NCBI RefSeq assembly: GCF_036850765.1
Contig: NC_089492.1
Span: 164,298,296 to 164,362,295 of the forward strand
Origin: Saccopteryx bilineata
Lineage: Eukaryota > Chordata > Mammalia > Chiroptera > Emballonuridae
Direction: 5' to 3'
Length of the DNA: 64,000 bases
Below, piece by piece: positions 33,812 to 45,569 of the stretch. The translations under genes were made by a program, and so were the position numbers. Every line of letters begins with the position of its first letter. Positions within the stretch are counted from its first letter, which is position 1. The notes below the pieces were generated by a model. That model had not been told where the DNA came from. It saw only the letters and a list, made by a program, of their open reading frames with translations, and did not search any database.

Positions 33812-35469
33812 CTCCACTGGGTTTTGCAAAGCCAAAGCCAAACAGCAAATTTTGGTTCAAGGGCGATGCTGAACTTTGGTGCATCTCTTAAATTTTACAC
33901 CCTTTTTTCCCTCTTTTAGTTTGACACAAGGGCTAGTTTTTCCTCAACCTTCAACTTCAGCTCTTCAGTGCCTGCAGCATCTTTTTTCTTTTTCATACTT
34001 CAGTGAAACCTTAAAAGACTGTTATGTATCTTACTCTCTGCTGGCTCTCAGGGCTTCCCTTTCCCCATCCTCCCAGGATGATGCCCACTCTGTCTGTCAT
34101 CTCTCACCGGCAGAGATGGGAGGTCAAGGCAGACCAGAGGTAGGGCCCAGCCCCCCAAAATAAAGCTGACATACACTGAGCTAAAGAGCTACAATAAAGG
34201 AAATTTGAAGCAGTATCAGGCCCTTTGAAGGGACTGTCAAGAACTTGGTCAGCTCTTTGGGCGGTTCAGAGCTGTGACCCCAGAGGATAGGCTAAAAAAA
34301 AAAAAAAAACACAGGGACCCAAAACTAGCAAGGCAGCCTGGCCCTTTGAGGCAGATACAGGTAGAGAGACAGAAGGCAGGCCTAGGGTTCCCTACTGTTA
34401 AGAACCAGGCAAGCCATCTGAAGGAAAATGCAAATACTTGTTGCCTACAAATGGCCTGGCAGGTAATAAAAATTGTGAAGCTGGTCAGGTGGAAGACCTT
34501 GCCAGGTAGTGCTGGTGAGTGTGATCACTGGGAATGTTTATGTCCCTTCTAAGAGCCAACAGTATAAATGGTGAGGCCTCTCTGTAAGCTAGGTTCTTCC
34601 AGCAAGGGGCATCTGTTGATGGTTTGCACTGTCACAAGACCAGGTTTGGTATTGTGGATGGGCAGTTCTTGCCAAAGAAGAGGCTCCAACTTGGTAGCTT
34701 TCTAAGCAGCTTGAATTAACCAGCACTTGCATGAAGGTTGTGGATGGCTACTTTGATTTCCAGAGTCAACTGCAGTCTATGGGACAGGAAGACTAAAAGT
34801 AAGGCAGGTTTGGTTTTTGAGTTTCTTGGGCAGCTACCTCAGAGTGGGGACTCGAGTTTTCTGAAAAGGACAGGCTCTTTAAAATTGCTTCTGAGTTACA
34901 TCAGCAGAAGCTCATGAGGTAACCTGTTCTTTTTCCCCCTCTCCCACCATATCCTCTTCCCACCTGTGCTACTGTCTCCTCCATGCCCTATATAAATCAC
35001 AGAAGCTTGTCCTTGAACCTTGAAACTATTTGGGAAGGAGGTTGAAAGAGCTGGCCTTGGCTCTCATAGTCACTTTAGCCTTGTGTTATGTTAAAGGTGC
35101 CACCCAGTGTCAAAATGCACAGAGAGGTGCTGCCACCAAGGTGGGCAGAACATAGCACTAAAGAGCCCCAGTGGAGATGCAGCTAAAGGTTTGGCTCTTA
35201 TCACCATCAGGAATGGACAGCCAGGGCCCCGACCAGAGTGAAGCAAGTAAGGCACTCACTCCCAAGGTTGTGCAAATGCAGAGGCAGATCCTGTTTTTGT
35301 TGAAAATATTGATATTTTGTTCATGATGAATTTTTGCACTTTGTTTATTAAACTGTTGTGTTAAAATCTTTATTTTGACTACTGAGTTTTTGGCATCCCT
35401 TAAATTTTGTACCACAAGTGAGTGCTTCATTCCCCTCACACTAGGTCCAGCCCTAAACACCTTCACAGT
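33812..35469. other. Intergenic or intronic unique sequence, no recognised gene
   Basis: Near-normal GC for the window. Several short frames (33876-34163, 34274-34552, 35466-35158 minus) show no recognisable domain. A (A)16 run lies near 34294-34309. Confidence 0.45.
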
Positions 35470-35483
35470 TGAATCAAAATCTT

Positions 35484-36168
35484 TTTTATGTTTTTAGTGA
35501 GAGGAAGGAAGAGAGACAGACTCCCGCATGCACCCTGATCGTGATCCACCAGGAAACCCCTGTCTGGGGCCAATGCTCTGACCATCTGGGGCCATGCTTG
35601 CAACTAAGCTATTTTTAGCTCAACACCTGGGGCGATGCGCTGGAATCAATGGAGCCATGGCTGCAGGAGGAGGGGGGAGGGAGGAGGGGGAGAAGCAGAT
35701 GGTCACCTCTCTTTTTTTTTTTCTGAAGTTGGAAACGGGGAGGCAATCAGACAGACTCCCGCATGTGCCTGACCGAGATCCACCCGGCATGCCCACCAGG
35801 GGCGATGCTCTGCCCATCTTGGGGCATCGCTCTGCCGCAATCAGAGCCATTCTAGCGCCTGAGGCAGAGGCCACAGAGCCATCCTCAGCACCCGGGCCAA
35901 CTTTGCTCCAATGGCGCTTTGGCTGCGGGAGGGGAAGAGAGAGACAGAGAGGAAGGAGAGGGGGGAGGGGTGGAAAGTAGATGGGCACTTCTCCTGTGTG
36001 CCCTGGCCAGGAATCAAACCTGGGACTCCTGCACGCCAGGCTGACGCTCTACCACAGAGCCAACTGGCCAGGGCTGGTCACCTCTCTTGTGTGCCCTGAC
36101 CCAAGAATCAAACCCAGGTCTTCCACATGCCAGGTCAATGCTCTACTGCTGAGTCAACCAGCCAGGGC
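35484..36168 (-). mobile_element. VES-like SINE interrupted by another SINE
   Basis: The outer SINE occupies 35484-35711 and 36087-36168. Target duplication TGAATCAAAATCTT at 35470-35483 and 36169-36182. Confidence 0.93.
35712..36074 (-). mobile_element. VES-like SINE nested in a VES-like SINE
   Basis: Reverse copy with an exact 12-bp duplication TGGTCACCTCTC at 35700-35711 and 36075-36086, taken from the outer SINE. Younger than the outer copy. Confidence 0.95.
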
Positions 36169-36182
36169 TGAATCAAAATCTT

Positions 36183-37311
36183 GAACCAGTTGAATAGTCC
36201 ATCAGCACCAGAACCTTCTGGCCTTGTTTTTCCCCTTCATCTCCTGAGAATCTACCAAAACCAATAAGTAGAGAATACAGTAATTCTTTTCTGTATATTA
36301 CAACCTCTGATTTAGAGTCAGCTAGTATTTTTGTACCTGTTGTTACATCACAGACCTATCCTAAAAAATGAGATATGCATGTCTAATTTAAATATTTTAG
36401 TTGAAAGGAAACATAGTGGTTGAGGTTGGATGCATTTGTTCTTTTACTGGACTGATATGATCTGGAATAGGATTAACTCTTACAGTCACTAACCTCACTT
36501 GAACTTCGCAAGGATAAAAGACTGTCAAGTTCTCATTTTTGTCTAGGATTGACAGATGTTTGATAATGAACTCCACAGTTCAGGATTTTGGCTTCTTTTA
36601 TGCTAAGATGAAAATTAAAATAAAAACAGATACTCGAAAGTGGTATTTTTCTCATTAAAATTTTTCTTTTTAGTGTGAGAGTTTCTGAGGATGTATTTCA
36701 ATATTTCTGGACCTTTGCTAGCTGGAAGAAAGGATAAACAGCTGCTCTAAACTGTGAAGAAATGGACTTCCAGTAGTTCTAATTGTACAAAAGAAAATTT
36801 GTTTTTGTTTTTTATTTCACTTTTCTTCTGGGAATGATAGTTTTGGTGAGACCTCTTTCTGCAGATATGAACCAAATATCTACGAGGAATAGCTCCAGAT
36901 ATGAATTAAGTAATTCAGTGAAGGTATTTCAGATTCTGCTTAATAGTGACAAAAGCTGACCTGGAAAAGGGTGATATAGTCTTTTAAATAATCACAGTAA
37001 TTTAATTATTTTAATTATTCTTAGAAGATACACACTGAAATATCTAAGGGTGAAGAGTCTGTATCTTACTTTCTGATGGTTCATCAGTATTGCATGTGGG
37101 GTTTATAGGGAAGGGAGAAAACAAATGTCACAAAATGTGAACAACTGGTGAATCAAGTGAAGGATTTACAAGATTTCATTGTGTTATTTTTTCTTTTCAA
37201 ATTTTCCATATGTTTAAAATCTTTAAGTTTTTAAAAAACTGATTTGTTATATGAAACTGGTTTATATCTATGAGAATATATACACACACACATATACATG
37301 CTTAAGATGTA
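36183..37311. other. Intergenic sequence, no recognised feature
   Basis: AT-rich unique DNA; no coding frame or repeat recognised. Confidence 0.5.
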
Positions 37312-37313
37312 TA

Positions 37314-37388
37314 CACTGCTCACAAAAATTAGGGGATTTTATTGCTTCATACTTATTTTGAAATATCCCCTAATTTTTGTGAGCAGTA
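37314..37388. mobile_element. Very short mariner-type MITE (75 bp)
   Basis: Terminal inverted repeats CTGCTCACAAAAATTAGGGGA are perfect over 21 bp and flanked by TA (37312-37313, 37389-37390). They leave only about 30 bp of loop. No ORF. Confidence 0.85.
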
Positions 37389-37390
37389 TA

Positions 37391-38392
37391 TATACATCTG
37401 GTCCAATCTGTAGAGGAGACAGACACAAGGTTTCCCAGTGTCTGCCAGAATTTTAAATCCAGAGCAATTCATCTTGATTGATCAAGGGACTGGTAATCGA
37501 TGGCGTGATACCAGAAACAAAGGCAGGGATCTTACATAGCTCTATGGCTGCCTTGTCCTTAGCAATGTTTTCTAATTCAGAATCCAGTCTGAGTCCTAAC
37601 CCAGGATCGTGCACTGTGTTTAGGCACTGTCCCTCGAGGTTTTTAGTGGCCTACATTGCCTGACACCTGCTCCTGGCCATGGATCAGCACTACTTGTTCC
37701 CTGCGGGAAAATGACTCACGTTTTAGTGATGGTGCAATTGTCATGAATGCCTTGAAAGCTGTTTGTGCATTTATTCCAGTAACGTTACTGATTCCAGAAA
37801 TGTTTAACCCTCATCACACCATTCCTATTTTTAAAGCCCAATATCTATGTTCAAAGCAATGAGAATTATTCAGGTATTCCACACAGGTCTTTCTTCACTG
37901 TTCCAACCCCTCCTCCTCCTGGAAATGTACATACACATTCCTTGCATGATCCTCCCCCCTCCCACATCAGATACACATAAGTAGTGGGTGTTGAAAGAAT
38001 GTGGGGGATTGTATGAGTAAATTACCACCAGCTGTCTGAAGCCTTGATCATAATTTTTTCCTTGAGGCTCCTGTTACAGCTGACAGGGCTAGCTAGTGAA
38101 GGAGCTGGGTCTGAATAAAACACACACGTGCACACACACACACACACACAGTCCTCAAGATAGGAGAAAAGGTTGGGAGATAGAGGGAATACAGGATGAA
38201 GGCAGGTAGTGAGCAACCAGTTCATTCAACTTCATTGCCAGTGCCCTGGTCTCATATGATAAATCAGAGATCAGAGACGGGGAATCTGGCTCAGCCCTAG
38301 AGAGCAGTTTGGAACAGAACTGAAATTAAGTCCATGTCTCTATACAGGGTTGGAATCCTGCCTGGTATGCAAATTTTAATTAAAAAATAGCT
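37391..38392. other. Intergenic sequence with a CA microsatellite
   Basis: Unique DNA with an alternating CA run at about 38122-38150. No gene recognised. Confidence 0.5.
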
Positions 38393-38569
38393 ATGATTTA
38401 TTGAATGCTTAGAATGGCTAGGCAACAAATTCTATACATCATGTATTATTTTGTTCTCACAACTACCCTATTATGTAGTTAATATCATTAACCTTATTTT
38501 ACAAATGAGGAATCTAAAGTATAGAGTTTAAGTAACTTGTCAAAATCACCAGACTGCTGGAGATTGACG

Positions 38570-38603
<34 letters not shown>

Positions 38604-38680
38604 CCCTGGGGGAAAAGGTGGAAATTATTCAACCCAAGTCTCTTATCCAAAAGTCAGAAATCTTAACCACTCTGTTGTTA
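38393..38680 (-). mobile_element. MIR-type ancient SINE with internal (TG)n
   Basis: TTACAAATGAGGAATCTAAA.. and AAGTAACTTGTCAAAATCAC are the reverse complement of the MIR core. A (GT)n run at 38573-38602 splits the copy before CAACCCAAGTCT. Very old, pan-mammalian. Confidence 0.72.
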
Positions 38681-38865
38681 ATGCCTGCCAGTGACAGCAG
38701 CTATATGCTGTGTGGCTCTTCTGGGTGAATGGGACCCTAAGCAGTCACTCAGAAGAAACCAAACATCTCTCCTTCTACTAGTGAAAATTCAGGTTGGTTA
38801 ATAAAAACACGATCTTTTGTAATCCTACTATATGATGATGTTTTGTATTATTACTAGCATCATTC

Positions 38866-39100
38866 AGGATCCTATTCAGATGCTGCCTTCTTTATGAAAC
38901 CTTCTCTAGTCAAGTTAACTAATCATTGCCTCCTTTATGTTCCTCTTTGTACCTTTATTGTAGCACTTACACAATTTGATTTGTATTATAGTTTGACAAC
39001 TGCCTGCCTGACTTTCCACACTAGGTTTTAAACATGTAATACAATACCTAGGATATGCTCTATGTTTGTTGAATTTATGTTGAATTGAATGAACTAAGGT
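38866..39100 (+). mobile_element. L2 3'-end relic
   Basis: GAAACCTTCTCTAGTCAAG, TTGTAGCACTTACACAATTT and TTGTTGAATTTATGTTGAAT follow the L2 3'-end order. Strongly diverged. Confidence 0.7.
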
Positions 39101-39618
39101 AACCAAATTGCCCCTGAGTTTTATCAGACTGTGGGAATAAATTAAGTCCCATGAACTCCCACTTGTTCATTTAGGAAATAAAGTCTTTTACCAAGTCCTC
39201 TTTTCCACAAAAATATTTCTGTTTATCCCAAGGGTGTTTCCCAATCCCTAAAGCTGCTCTTGGTTTTGATCGCTGTGGCCCTAAGGCACAGTTGCCACTT
39301 TGCTTACTTTGTATGGTCCTCCTATCTCCCTAGCCCCTGCTCTGCTTCTGCTACTGAAGGGCAGATTCTTTAGTTCATCTACATACATCCAGTCTTTTCT
39401 CTTGGGGTTAGTTCATGGCTGGGGGAACCAGGCACATGCGTCTGAGCCTCCGTTTTGCCCATTAGCTTCATCTGTTGCACTAATAATACAGATCACAGAT
39501 TTGAATTTATGAACTCTGTTGGTCAGTTTTTCACTACATGCAACTCCAGTTTTATTATACGGGGGAACCTGCTTCTCTTACTTGCCTGTCATTTCATCTC
39601 TTTAAGAACCTATTTTTT
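39101..39618. other. Intergenic sequence, no recognised feature
   Basis: Unique DNA between L2 and a SINE. No recognisable coding. Confidence 0.5.
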
Positions 39619-39952
39619 ACCTGACCAGGCGGTGGCGCAGTGGATAGAGCATCAGACTGGGATGTGGAGGACCCAGGTTTGAGACCCCGAGGTCGCCAGC
39701 TTGAGTGTGGGCTCATCTGGTTTGAGCAAAAGCTCACCAGCTTAGACCCAAGGTCACTGGCTCAAGCAAGGGGTTACTCAGTCTGCTGTAGCCCCCCCCC
39801 CCCCCCGTCAAGGCACATATGAGAAATCAATCAATGAACAACTAAGGAACCGCAATGAAGAATTGATGTTTCTTATCGCTCTCCCTTCCTGTCTGTTTGT
39901 CCCTCTCTCTGACTCTCTCTGTCTCTGCCACCAAAAAAAAAAAAAAAAAAAA
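39619..39952 (+). mobile_element. Rhin-1-like SINE, long form
   Basis: ACCTGACCAGGCGGTGGCGC head, box B-like GGTTTGAGACC, a C run at 39791-39806 and A tail of about 22. Flanks AAGAACCT and AAGAACTC suggest a target duplication. Confidence 0.9.
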
Positions 39953-39964
39953 AGAACTCGTTTT

Positions 39965-40205
39965 CTCATTTATAAAAGAGGGCTGCCTTGCTGGGATGTT
40001 CTCTTAATGCTTCTTGGTTTCCCTTCATTGCACATACCAACATCTGGCATAGTGTAGTTTTTCTTTATAGTTTATATCAGTAGACTGTAAGCTCCATGAA
40101 AAAGGAGTCTTTGCTGTTCTCTCTCTTTTTTTTAACTGCTATAGCATCATAATGCCTGACACACATTGGTTCTCGGTATATATTTTTTGAATCAATGAAT
40201 GAGAA
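39965..40205 (+). mobile_element. L2 3'-end relic
   Basis: AGTAGACTGTAAGCTCCATG and the distal TTTTTTGAATCAATGAATGA fit the L2 3' end. Diverged. Confidence 0.6.
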
Positions 40206-40239
40206 TGTATCAGAATTCTTTTGTAAATTAGAAGACATT

Positions 40240-40740
40240 GGTCCAGTTGTCTATTTCTGCACAATGATGTGCTCAAAAACTTAGTGGCTTAAACCAACAA
40301 CCATTTAATTGCATCTACTGATTTTGTGGGTCAGGAATTTGGACAGGTCTCACTGAGCAATGTCTCTGCTTCGTGCTGTCAGTGGGTGGTATTCAGCTGA
40401 AGGTTGTTCAGGAGTTGCCAAAACAACCTCACTCACCGGCATAGAGTGTGAGTGATGCCTGACGCCTTCATGTAGACTGCTGGGTGGTCTTTCACAAGTG
40501 GCCTGGGGGCTCCCCTAAGGGTCTCTCCAGAAGAGTGGCCAGATTTCTTTTATGGCAGTTCGTTGTATTGAGCCCTCAGAGTAACTGCGAGGCTTCTCAG
40601 AATTTATGAGCTAGCAATGCATTCTGTTGGTCAAGCAAGTCACCAAAACCAGTGTAGATTCCAGGGGTGGAGAATTAGACCCCAAGTTGCAAGGAAAAAG
40701 TCGCAAAGAATTTTCAATTATCTCTAAGCTGCCACATTCC
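40240..40740. repeat. Ancient mammalian dispersed repeat, family unassigned
   Basis: TTGTCTATTTCTGCACAATG..CTTAGTGGCTTAAACCAACA and a distal GCATTCTGTTGGTCAAGCAA. It shares its layout with 59058-60470. I recognise the repeat but not its family name. Confidence 0.6.
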
Positions 40741-40892
40741 TCTAGCTTTTGACCATAAACATTACCACATGCATTACTCTTTCCTTCCCAAAGCCCCCCA
40801 AATTTTATAACATTTACTGCATCAGCTCAGTTCAGAATCTATCTAAATCAAGTTCAGCTGAAGATGAGGCTTCTGTGGTACAGCTCCTTAAA

Positions 40893-41044
40893 TATGGTTC
40901 TTCTTCTTTTTTAATTGAATTTACTATGGTAACACTGGTTAATATAATTATACAGGTTTCAGGTGCCCAATTCTACAACACATCTCTATACACCGTATTG
41001 TGTATTCACTACCCCACAAGTCAAGTCGTATAGGGGGGGGATAA
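40893..41044 (-). mobile_element. L1 3'-end fragment
   Basis: ACTATGGTAACACTGGTTAA and CAGGTTTCAGGTGCCCAATT match an L1 3' UTR in reverse. The 5' part is missing. Confidence 0.72.
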
Positions 41045-41059
41045 ATGTATGGTTCCTCT

Positions 41060-41244
41060 CTCTTTTTTAAGATTTTATTTATTGATTTTAGAGGAGAGAG
41101 AGAGAGAGAAAAGGGGACATGGAGCAGGAAGATAGTAGTTGCTTCTCCTATATATCCTGACTAGGCAAGCCTGGAGTTGTGAACCAGCAACCTCAGCATT
41201 CAGGGTCAATCAGTGCTCTATCCACTGCGTCACCACAGGTCAGG
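41060..41244 (-). mobile_element. Rhin-1-like SINE, short form
   Basis: Reverse copy with CACCACAGGTCAGG head. Exact 15-bp target duplication ATGTATGGTTCCTCT at 41045-41059 and 41245-41259. Confidence 0.94.
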
Positions 41245-41431
41245 ATGTATGGTTCCTCTTAATCTGAAGACCTTTTGGTCTAGCCCCCTGGGCTCCTGGT
41301 TCCGTTCTTTGAGTCATTTTTTTTTTTTTCCATAAGAAATGGTACATATCTGTAGTCAGGCAACTTTCTTAGCCTGCTTCCTCTCAGTAGCAGGTTGATA
41401 GTCCAAAGGCATTTTTTTCATTCTGCACTGT

Positions 41432-42547
41432 TGTCGGGAGCCGATCAACGACGGCTGGCTGACAAAGTCACAGCAGAGAAGATCCACAACTGCTGGCTGA
41501 CAAGGTCACAGCAGAAGAAGATCCAGAACTGCTGGTTGACAAAGTCACAGCAGAGAAGACCAATGGCTGCTGGTTGACAAAGTCACCGCAGTGAAGACCA
41601 ATCAATGGCTGCGGGTTGACAAAGTCACCACAAAGGAAAGGCACAACGATACTTCCCCCTTTGACCTTTTTGAATTAATCTGGCCTTATATCCCCCCTTT
41701 TCTGGGTGTGTGCTATCATTTATGGCACAGGGATAATAGTACTGTGCTTTCCCTGTAGATTCGTAGTAATTTCTTTGGAAATGAGACAGAGGGTGTGAGT
41801 TCCACAGAAAAGCCTATAAGCCCCTTGAACTGGGCTCATAGACATAAGAGGCTGGCTATGATATCCCTCGTAAAGGGTTAAGTTTGTAGGAGAATTTCTT
41901 CTTATTAATCATGTTAGAAAAAATAGATTGTGACTTATGAATAGGTAGGAAACAGTAACTATACACAGAGCACCTTTCAACCTTCACTTAATTCATCACT
42001 TTACCTCCCTAGCCTTTTCATGTGGTAGAGTAAAGAAACTTTCCTTTCTTCTTGCATACCTGACCTGCAGGTGGTGGAACACTCTGAGAAGAATAAAGTT
42101 AGAACTTAACTAGTGTATGAATATAGTAAATAAATAAAATTTGACTAGATAATAGAATCTTAAGTAAGGTAGAGTTATTAATCAGTACTAACCTTTTAGA
42201 AGTTTGTACCAATATTGTTATTGCTATTCAAGTTATTGTATAACTGTACTTTGAATGACTTACCACCTGGTTTATAGCTTATAGAAATGAATTAACTGTT
42301 ACCTAGAAAATGTAACCATAGTGAAACAAAAACAATTATTAATCAATGTATTCTGAATACCATGTGATTGTAACTTAGTGTGTGTGTATAAAAGTAAAGC
42401 TAGACCAGCATTTGGCAGAGATGCCTGGCAGTAAATGCTAACGAGAGAATAAAGAGAAAGAAAATAATTCAGCTCTCTCACTCGACTCACGACGACGCAG
42501 TCTCTTCCTGTGGGACCCCTGGATTCCCCCGGGGCTGGACCCCGGCA
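41432..42547 (+). mobile_element. Class II (ERVK/IAP-like) solo LTR
   Basis: 1116 bp, starting TGTCGGGAGCCG and ending GGACCCCGGCA, with an exact 6-bp duplication CACTGT at 41426-41431 and 42548-42553. The TG..CA ends, 6-bp duplication and GGGAGCCG start fit class II endogenous retroviruses. U3 begins with a five-unit direct repeat. A TATA box TATAAAAG lies at 42387-42394 and AATAAA at 42448-42453, so R/U5 is the last 100 bp or so. No internal retroviral sequence adjoins, so the provirus was lost by LTR recombination. Confidence 0.88.
41458..41630 (+). promoter_or_regulatory. Five-copy direct repeat in LTR U3, enhancer-like
   Basis: The core TGACAAAGTCAC or a one-base variant starts at 41460, 41498, 41537, 41575 and 41617, a spacing of 38-42 bp. 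Each core contains TGAC-N3-GTCA, a small palindrome. Tandem U3 repeats are typical retroviral enhancers; the bound factor is unknown. Confidence 0.8.
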
Positions 42548-42553
42548 CACTGT

Positions 42554-42887
42554 CTAATCTTTTTCAGTCCATGCTGGCACAATTCACTTAAAAACTTTGA
42601 GGGTATCTTTTTTACAAATTTATAGTCAGTTCCTAGACAAAAGCCATACACACTCTTCATTCTGACACAAACTCTTCTCTACCTTGGGCTTTCTATAAAG
42701 CTGCTGGAAGATAATGGATCCATAAAATTCTGGGCTCCTTTGTCTATTGGAGAGGCACACACTTAAGATTCTTACAGGTCTTTTAGTTTAACTGAAATGG
42801 TATATGAGACACCACTTTAAACCTTTTTGTGTTCTTAACCATCAGTCTAACAGTTACAACCCGGATTTGACTTTTGCCCTGAAACTA
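42554..42887. other. Intergenic sequence
   Basis: Unique DNA between the LTR and a Tigger element. Probably continues the locus seen left of the LTR (to 41425). Confidence 0.5.
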
Positions 42888-43010
42888 TAGTTGACCCTTG
42901 AACGACCCAGGGATTAGGACTACCAACCCCCACTCAGTCAAAAATCTGTGTGTGACTTTTGACTCCCCAAAAACTTAATTATTAATAGTTATTGTTGCCC
43001 TGTCTGGATA

Positions 43011-43150
43011 GCTTGGTTGGTTAGAGTGTTGTCCTGATAAATAAAAGTTGCCAGTTGGATTACCAGTCAGGGCACATATAGAAACAGATCGATATTTCTC
43101 TTTGTCTCTCTCTTCCTCTTTCTAAATTCAATAAAATAAAAAAAAAAATT
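43011..43150 (+). mobile_element. Old short SINE
   Basis: CCCTGTCTGGATAGCTTGG head, CAGTCAGGGCACATATAGAA and an A-rich tail, inside the Tigger left arm. Confidence 0.82.
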
Positions 43151-43349
43151 TAAGTCCATTGTTGACTGGAAGCCTTATTAATAACATAGTTAACACATAT
43201 TTTTTGTTATATGTATGATATACTGTATACTTACAATAAACAAAGCTATAGAAAAGAAAATGTTTTAAGAAAATCATAAGAGAAAATACATTTACAGTAC
43301 TATATTGTATGTTTACCTCCTCTATTTTATTTTACTTTATTCTTATTTT

Positions 43350-43664
43350 TTTAGGTGTGAAGAGGGGAGATAGTGAGGCAGACTCTCACATGTGCCCCAA
43401 CCAGGGTTCACCTGGCAACGCTATTAGGGGCCTATGTTCAAATCAACCAATGCATTTTTAGTGCCTGAAGCTGATGTGCTTCAACCGAGCTATCCTCAGG
43501 ACCCTGGGCCATGCTAAGAACAGTCCAGCTGGTTATGGGAGGGAAATAGGGAGAGCAGGGGGAAAGCAGATGGTCGCTTCTCCTGTGTGTCCTGACCAGG
43601 AATCAAACTCAGGACATCCAGACTCTGGGCCAACGCTCTATCCACTGAGGCACCTGCCAGGACC
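43350..43664 (-). mobile_element. VES-like SINE, diverged
   Basis: Reverse copy (GAGGCAGACTCTCACATGTG at left, GGCACCTGCCAGGACC head at right). It sits in the A-rich tail of the old L1 that follows. Confidence 0.82.
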
Positions 43665-43901
43665 TCATTTTATTTTTCAATTACAGTTGACATTTAATAT
43701 TATTTTATTAGTTTCAGGTGTACAGCATATTGGTTAGACAATTATATAATTTACAAAGTGATCCCCTTGATAATTCTAGTATCTACCTGGAACCATGCAA
43801 AATTATTACGATTTTATTGACTATATTCCCTATTCCGTACTTTATATTGCTGTGACTATTTTGTAACTACCAATTTGTACTTTTTAATTCCTTCCCATTT
43901 T

Positions 43902-44294
43902 TTTTTTTTTTTCATTTTTCTGAAGCTGGAAACAGGGAGAGACAGTCAGACAGACTCCCGCATGCGCCTGACCGGGATCCACCCGGCACGCCCACCAGGG
44001 GCGACGCTCTGCCCACCAGGGGGCGATGCTCTGCCCATCCTGGGCGTCGCCATGTTGCGACCAGAGCCACTCTAGCGCCTGGGGCAGAGGCCACAGAGCC
44101 ATCCCCAGCGCCCGGGCCATCTTTGCTCCAATGGAGCCTTGGCTGTGGGAGGGGAAGAGAGAGACAGAGAGGAAAGCGCGGCGGAGGGGTGGAGAAGCAA
44201 ATGGGCGCTTCTCCTGTGTGCCCTGGCCGGGAATCGAACCCGGGTCCTCCACATGCTAGGCCGACGCTCTACCGCTGAGCCAACCGGCCAGGGC
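43902..44294 (-). mobile_element. VES-like SINE, full length
   Basis: Reverse full-length copy with AACCGGCCAGGGC head and intact-looking box sequences in reverse. Target duplication AATTCCTTCCCATTTTT (left) with one mismatch at the right. Confidence 0.93.
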
Positions 44295-44520
44295 AACTCC
44301 TTCCCATTTTTTACACAGCCCCCAAACCCTTCTTCTATCTAGCAACCATCAGTTTGTTTTCTGTATCTATCACTGTGTTTCTGTTTTGTGTATTTGCTTA
44401 TTTTGTTCTTTTAGAGTCCACATGTGAGTGAAAATATGTGGTGTTTTTCTTTCTCTGCTGACTCATTTTACTTAGCATAATACCCTCTAGGTCCATCCAT
44501 GTTGTCTGCAAATAGTTAGA

Positions 44521-44541
44521 TTTTTTTTCTTTCTTTCTTTT

Positions 44542-44600
<59 letters not shown>

Positions 44601-44668
44601 CTCTTTCTTTCTCTCTCTTTCTCTTTCTCTCTCTCTCTTTCTCTTTCTTTCTTTCCCTTCCTTCCTTC

Positions 44669-44727
<59 letters not shown>

Positions 44728-44816
44728 TCATCTTTTCTTCCTTTCCTTTCCTTTCCTTTCCTTTCCTTTCCTTTCTTTTCTTTCTTTCTCTCTTTCATTC
44801 ATTCATTCGTTCGTTC
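44521..44816. repeat. Long polypyrimidine microsatellite (CTTT/CCTTT/CATT)n
   Basis: Nearly 300 bp almost entirely of T and C, with subregions CTTT, CTCTCTTT, CCTT, CCTTT and CATT. It adjoins the T run of the next SINE, so it likely grew from its A tail. The long Lys/Glu/Arg frames on the minus strand are artefacts of the repeat. Confidence 0.95.
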
Positions 44817-45192
44817 ATTCATTCAGTGAGAGGCTGCGAGGCAGAGACAGACTCCGGCATGTTTTCCAATCAAGATCCACCTGGCAAGCCCCCTATCAGG
44901 GAATGCTCTGCTCCTCTGGGCCACTGCTCTGTTGCTCAGCAACTGAGCTACTTTAGTTCCTGAGATGAAGCCCTGGAGTCATCCTCAGTGCCTGGGGCCA
45001 ACTTTGCTTGAACCATTCAACAATTTGAGCTATGGCTGCAGGACGGGAAGAGAGAGGGAGAGATAGAGAGGGGTGAGGGTGAAGGGTGGAGAAGCAGATG
45101 GTTGCTTCTCTTGTGTGCCCTGACCAGGAATCAAACCCAGGACTTCTACATGGCGGGCTGATGCTCTACTATTAAGCCAACTGGCCAGGGCA
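44817..45192 (-). mobile_element. VES-like SINE
   Basis: Reverse copy with GTGAGAGGCTGCGAGGCAGA at left and AACTGGCCAGGGC at right. Confidence 0.88.
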
Positions 45193-45527
45193 AATTTCAT
45201 TTTTTTTTTATGGCTGAGTAGTGTTTTATTGTTTACATGTACTACCCTTCTTTATCCAGTAGTTTATGTTTCCATATCTTGGTTATTGTTAATAATGCTG
45301 CAATGAACATAGGTGTACATGTGTCTTTTTGAACTAGAATTTTGGATTTCTATGGATATATATGCAGAAGTTGGATTGCTGGATCATAAGCTATTTTCAT
45401 AATGGCTGCACCTATTTGCAGCCCATAAGAGTTTTTTTTAAACATCATTGCCAACTTTTTTGTTGATTTATTGATGATAACCATTTTGACAAGTATGAGT
45501 TGATATCTCTGATGATTAGTAACATTG

Positions 45528-45528
<1 letters not shown>

Positions 45529-45569
<41 letters not shown>
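45529..45569. repeat. (GT)n microsatellite
   Basis: About 20 GT units within the old L1. Confidence 0.95.

Noticed and set aside
35158..35466. 102-codon minus-strand frame in otherwise unique DNA
   Set aside because: No recognisable domain, no promoter or splice context seen; kept only as unassigned sequence.
41460..41630. CRISPR-like regularly spaced direct repeats
   Set aside because: Spacers are similar to each other and the array lies in a retroviral U3 with exact LTR borders in mammalian DNA; it is a tandem enhancer repeat.
44487..44798. Open frame coding for repeated Lys/Glu/Arg
   Set aside because: Translation of a (CTTT)n microsatellite; the same applies to 19710-19940.
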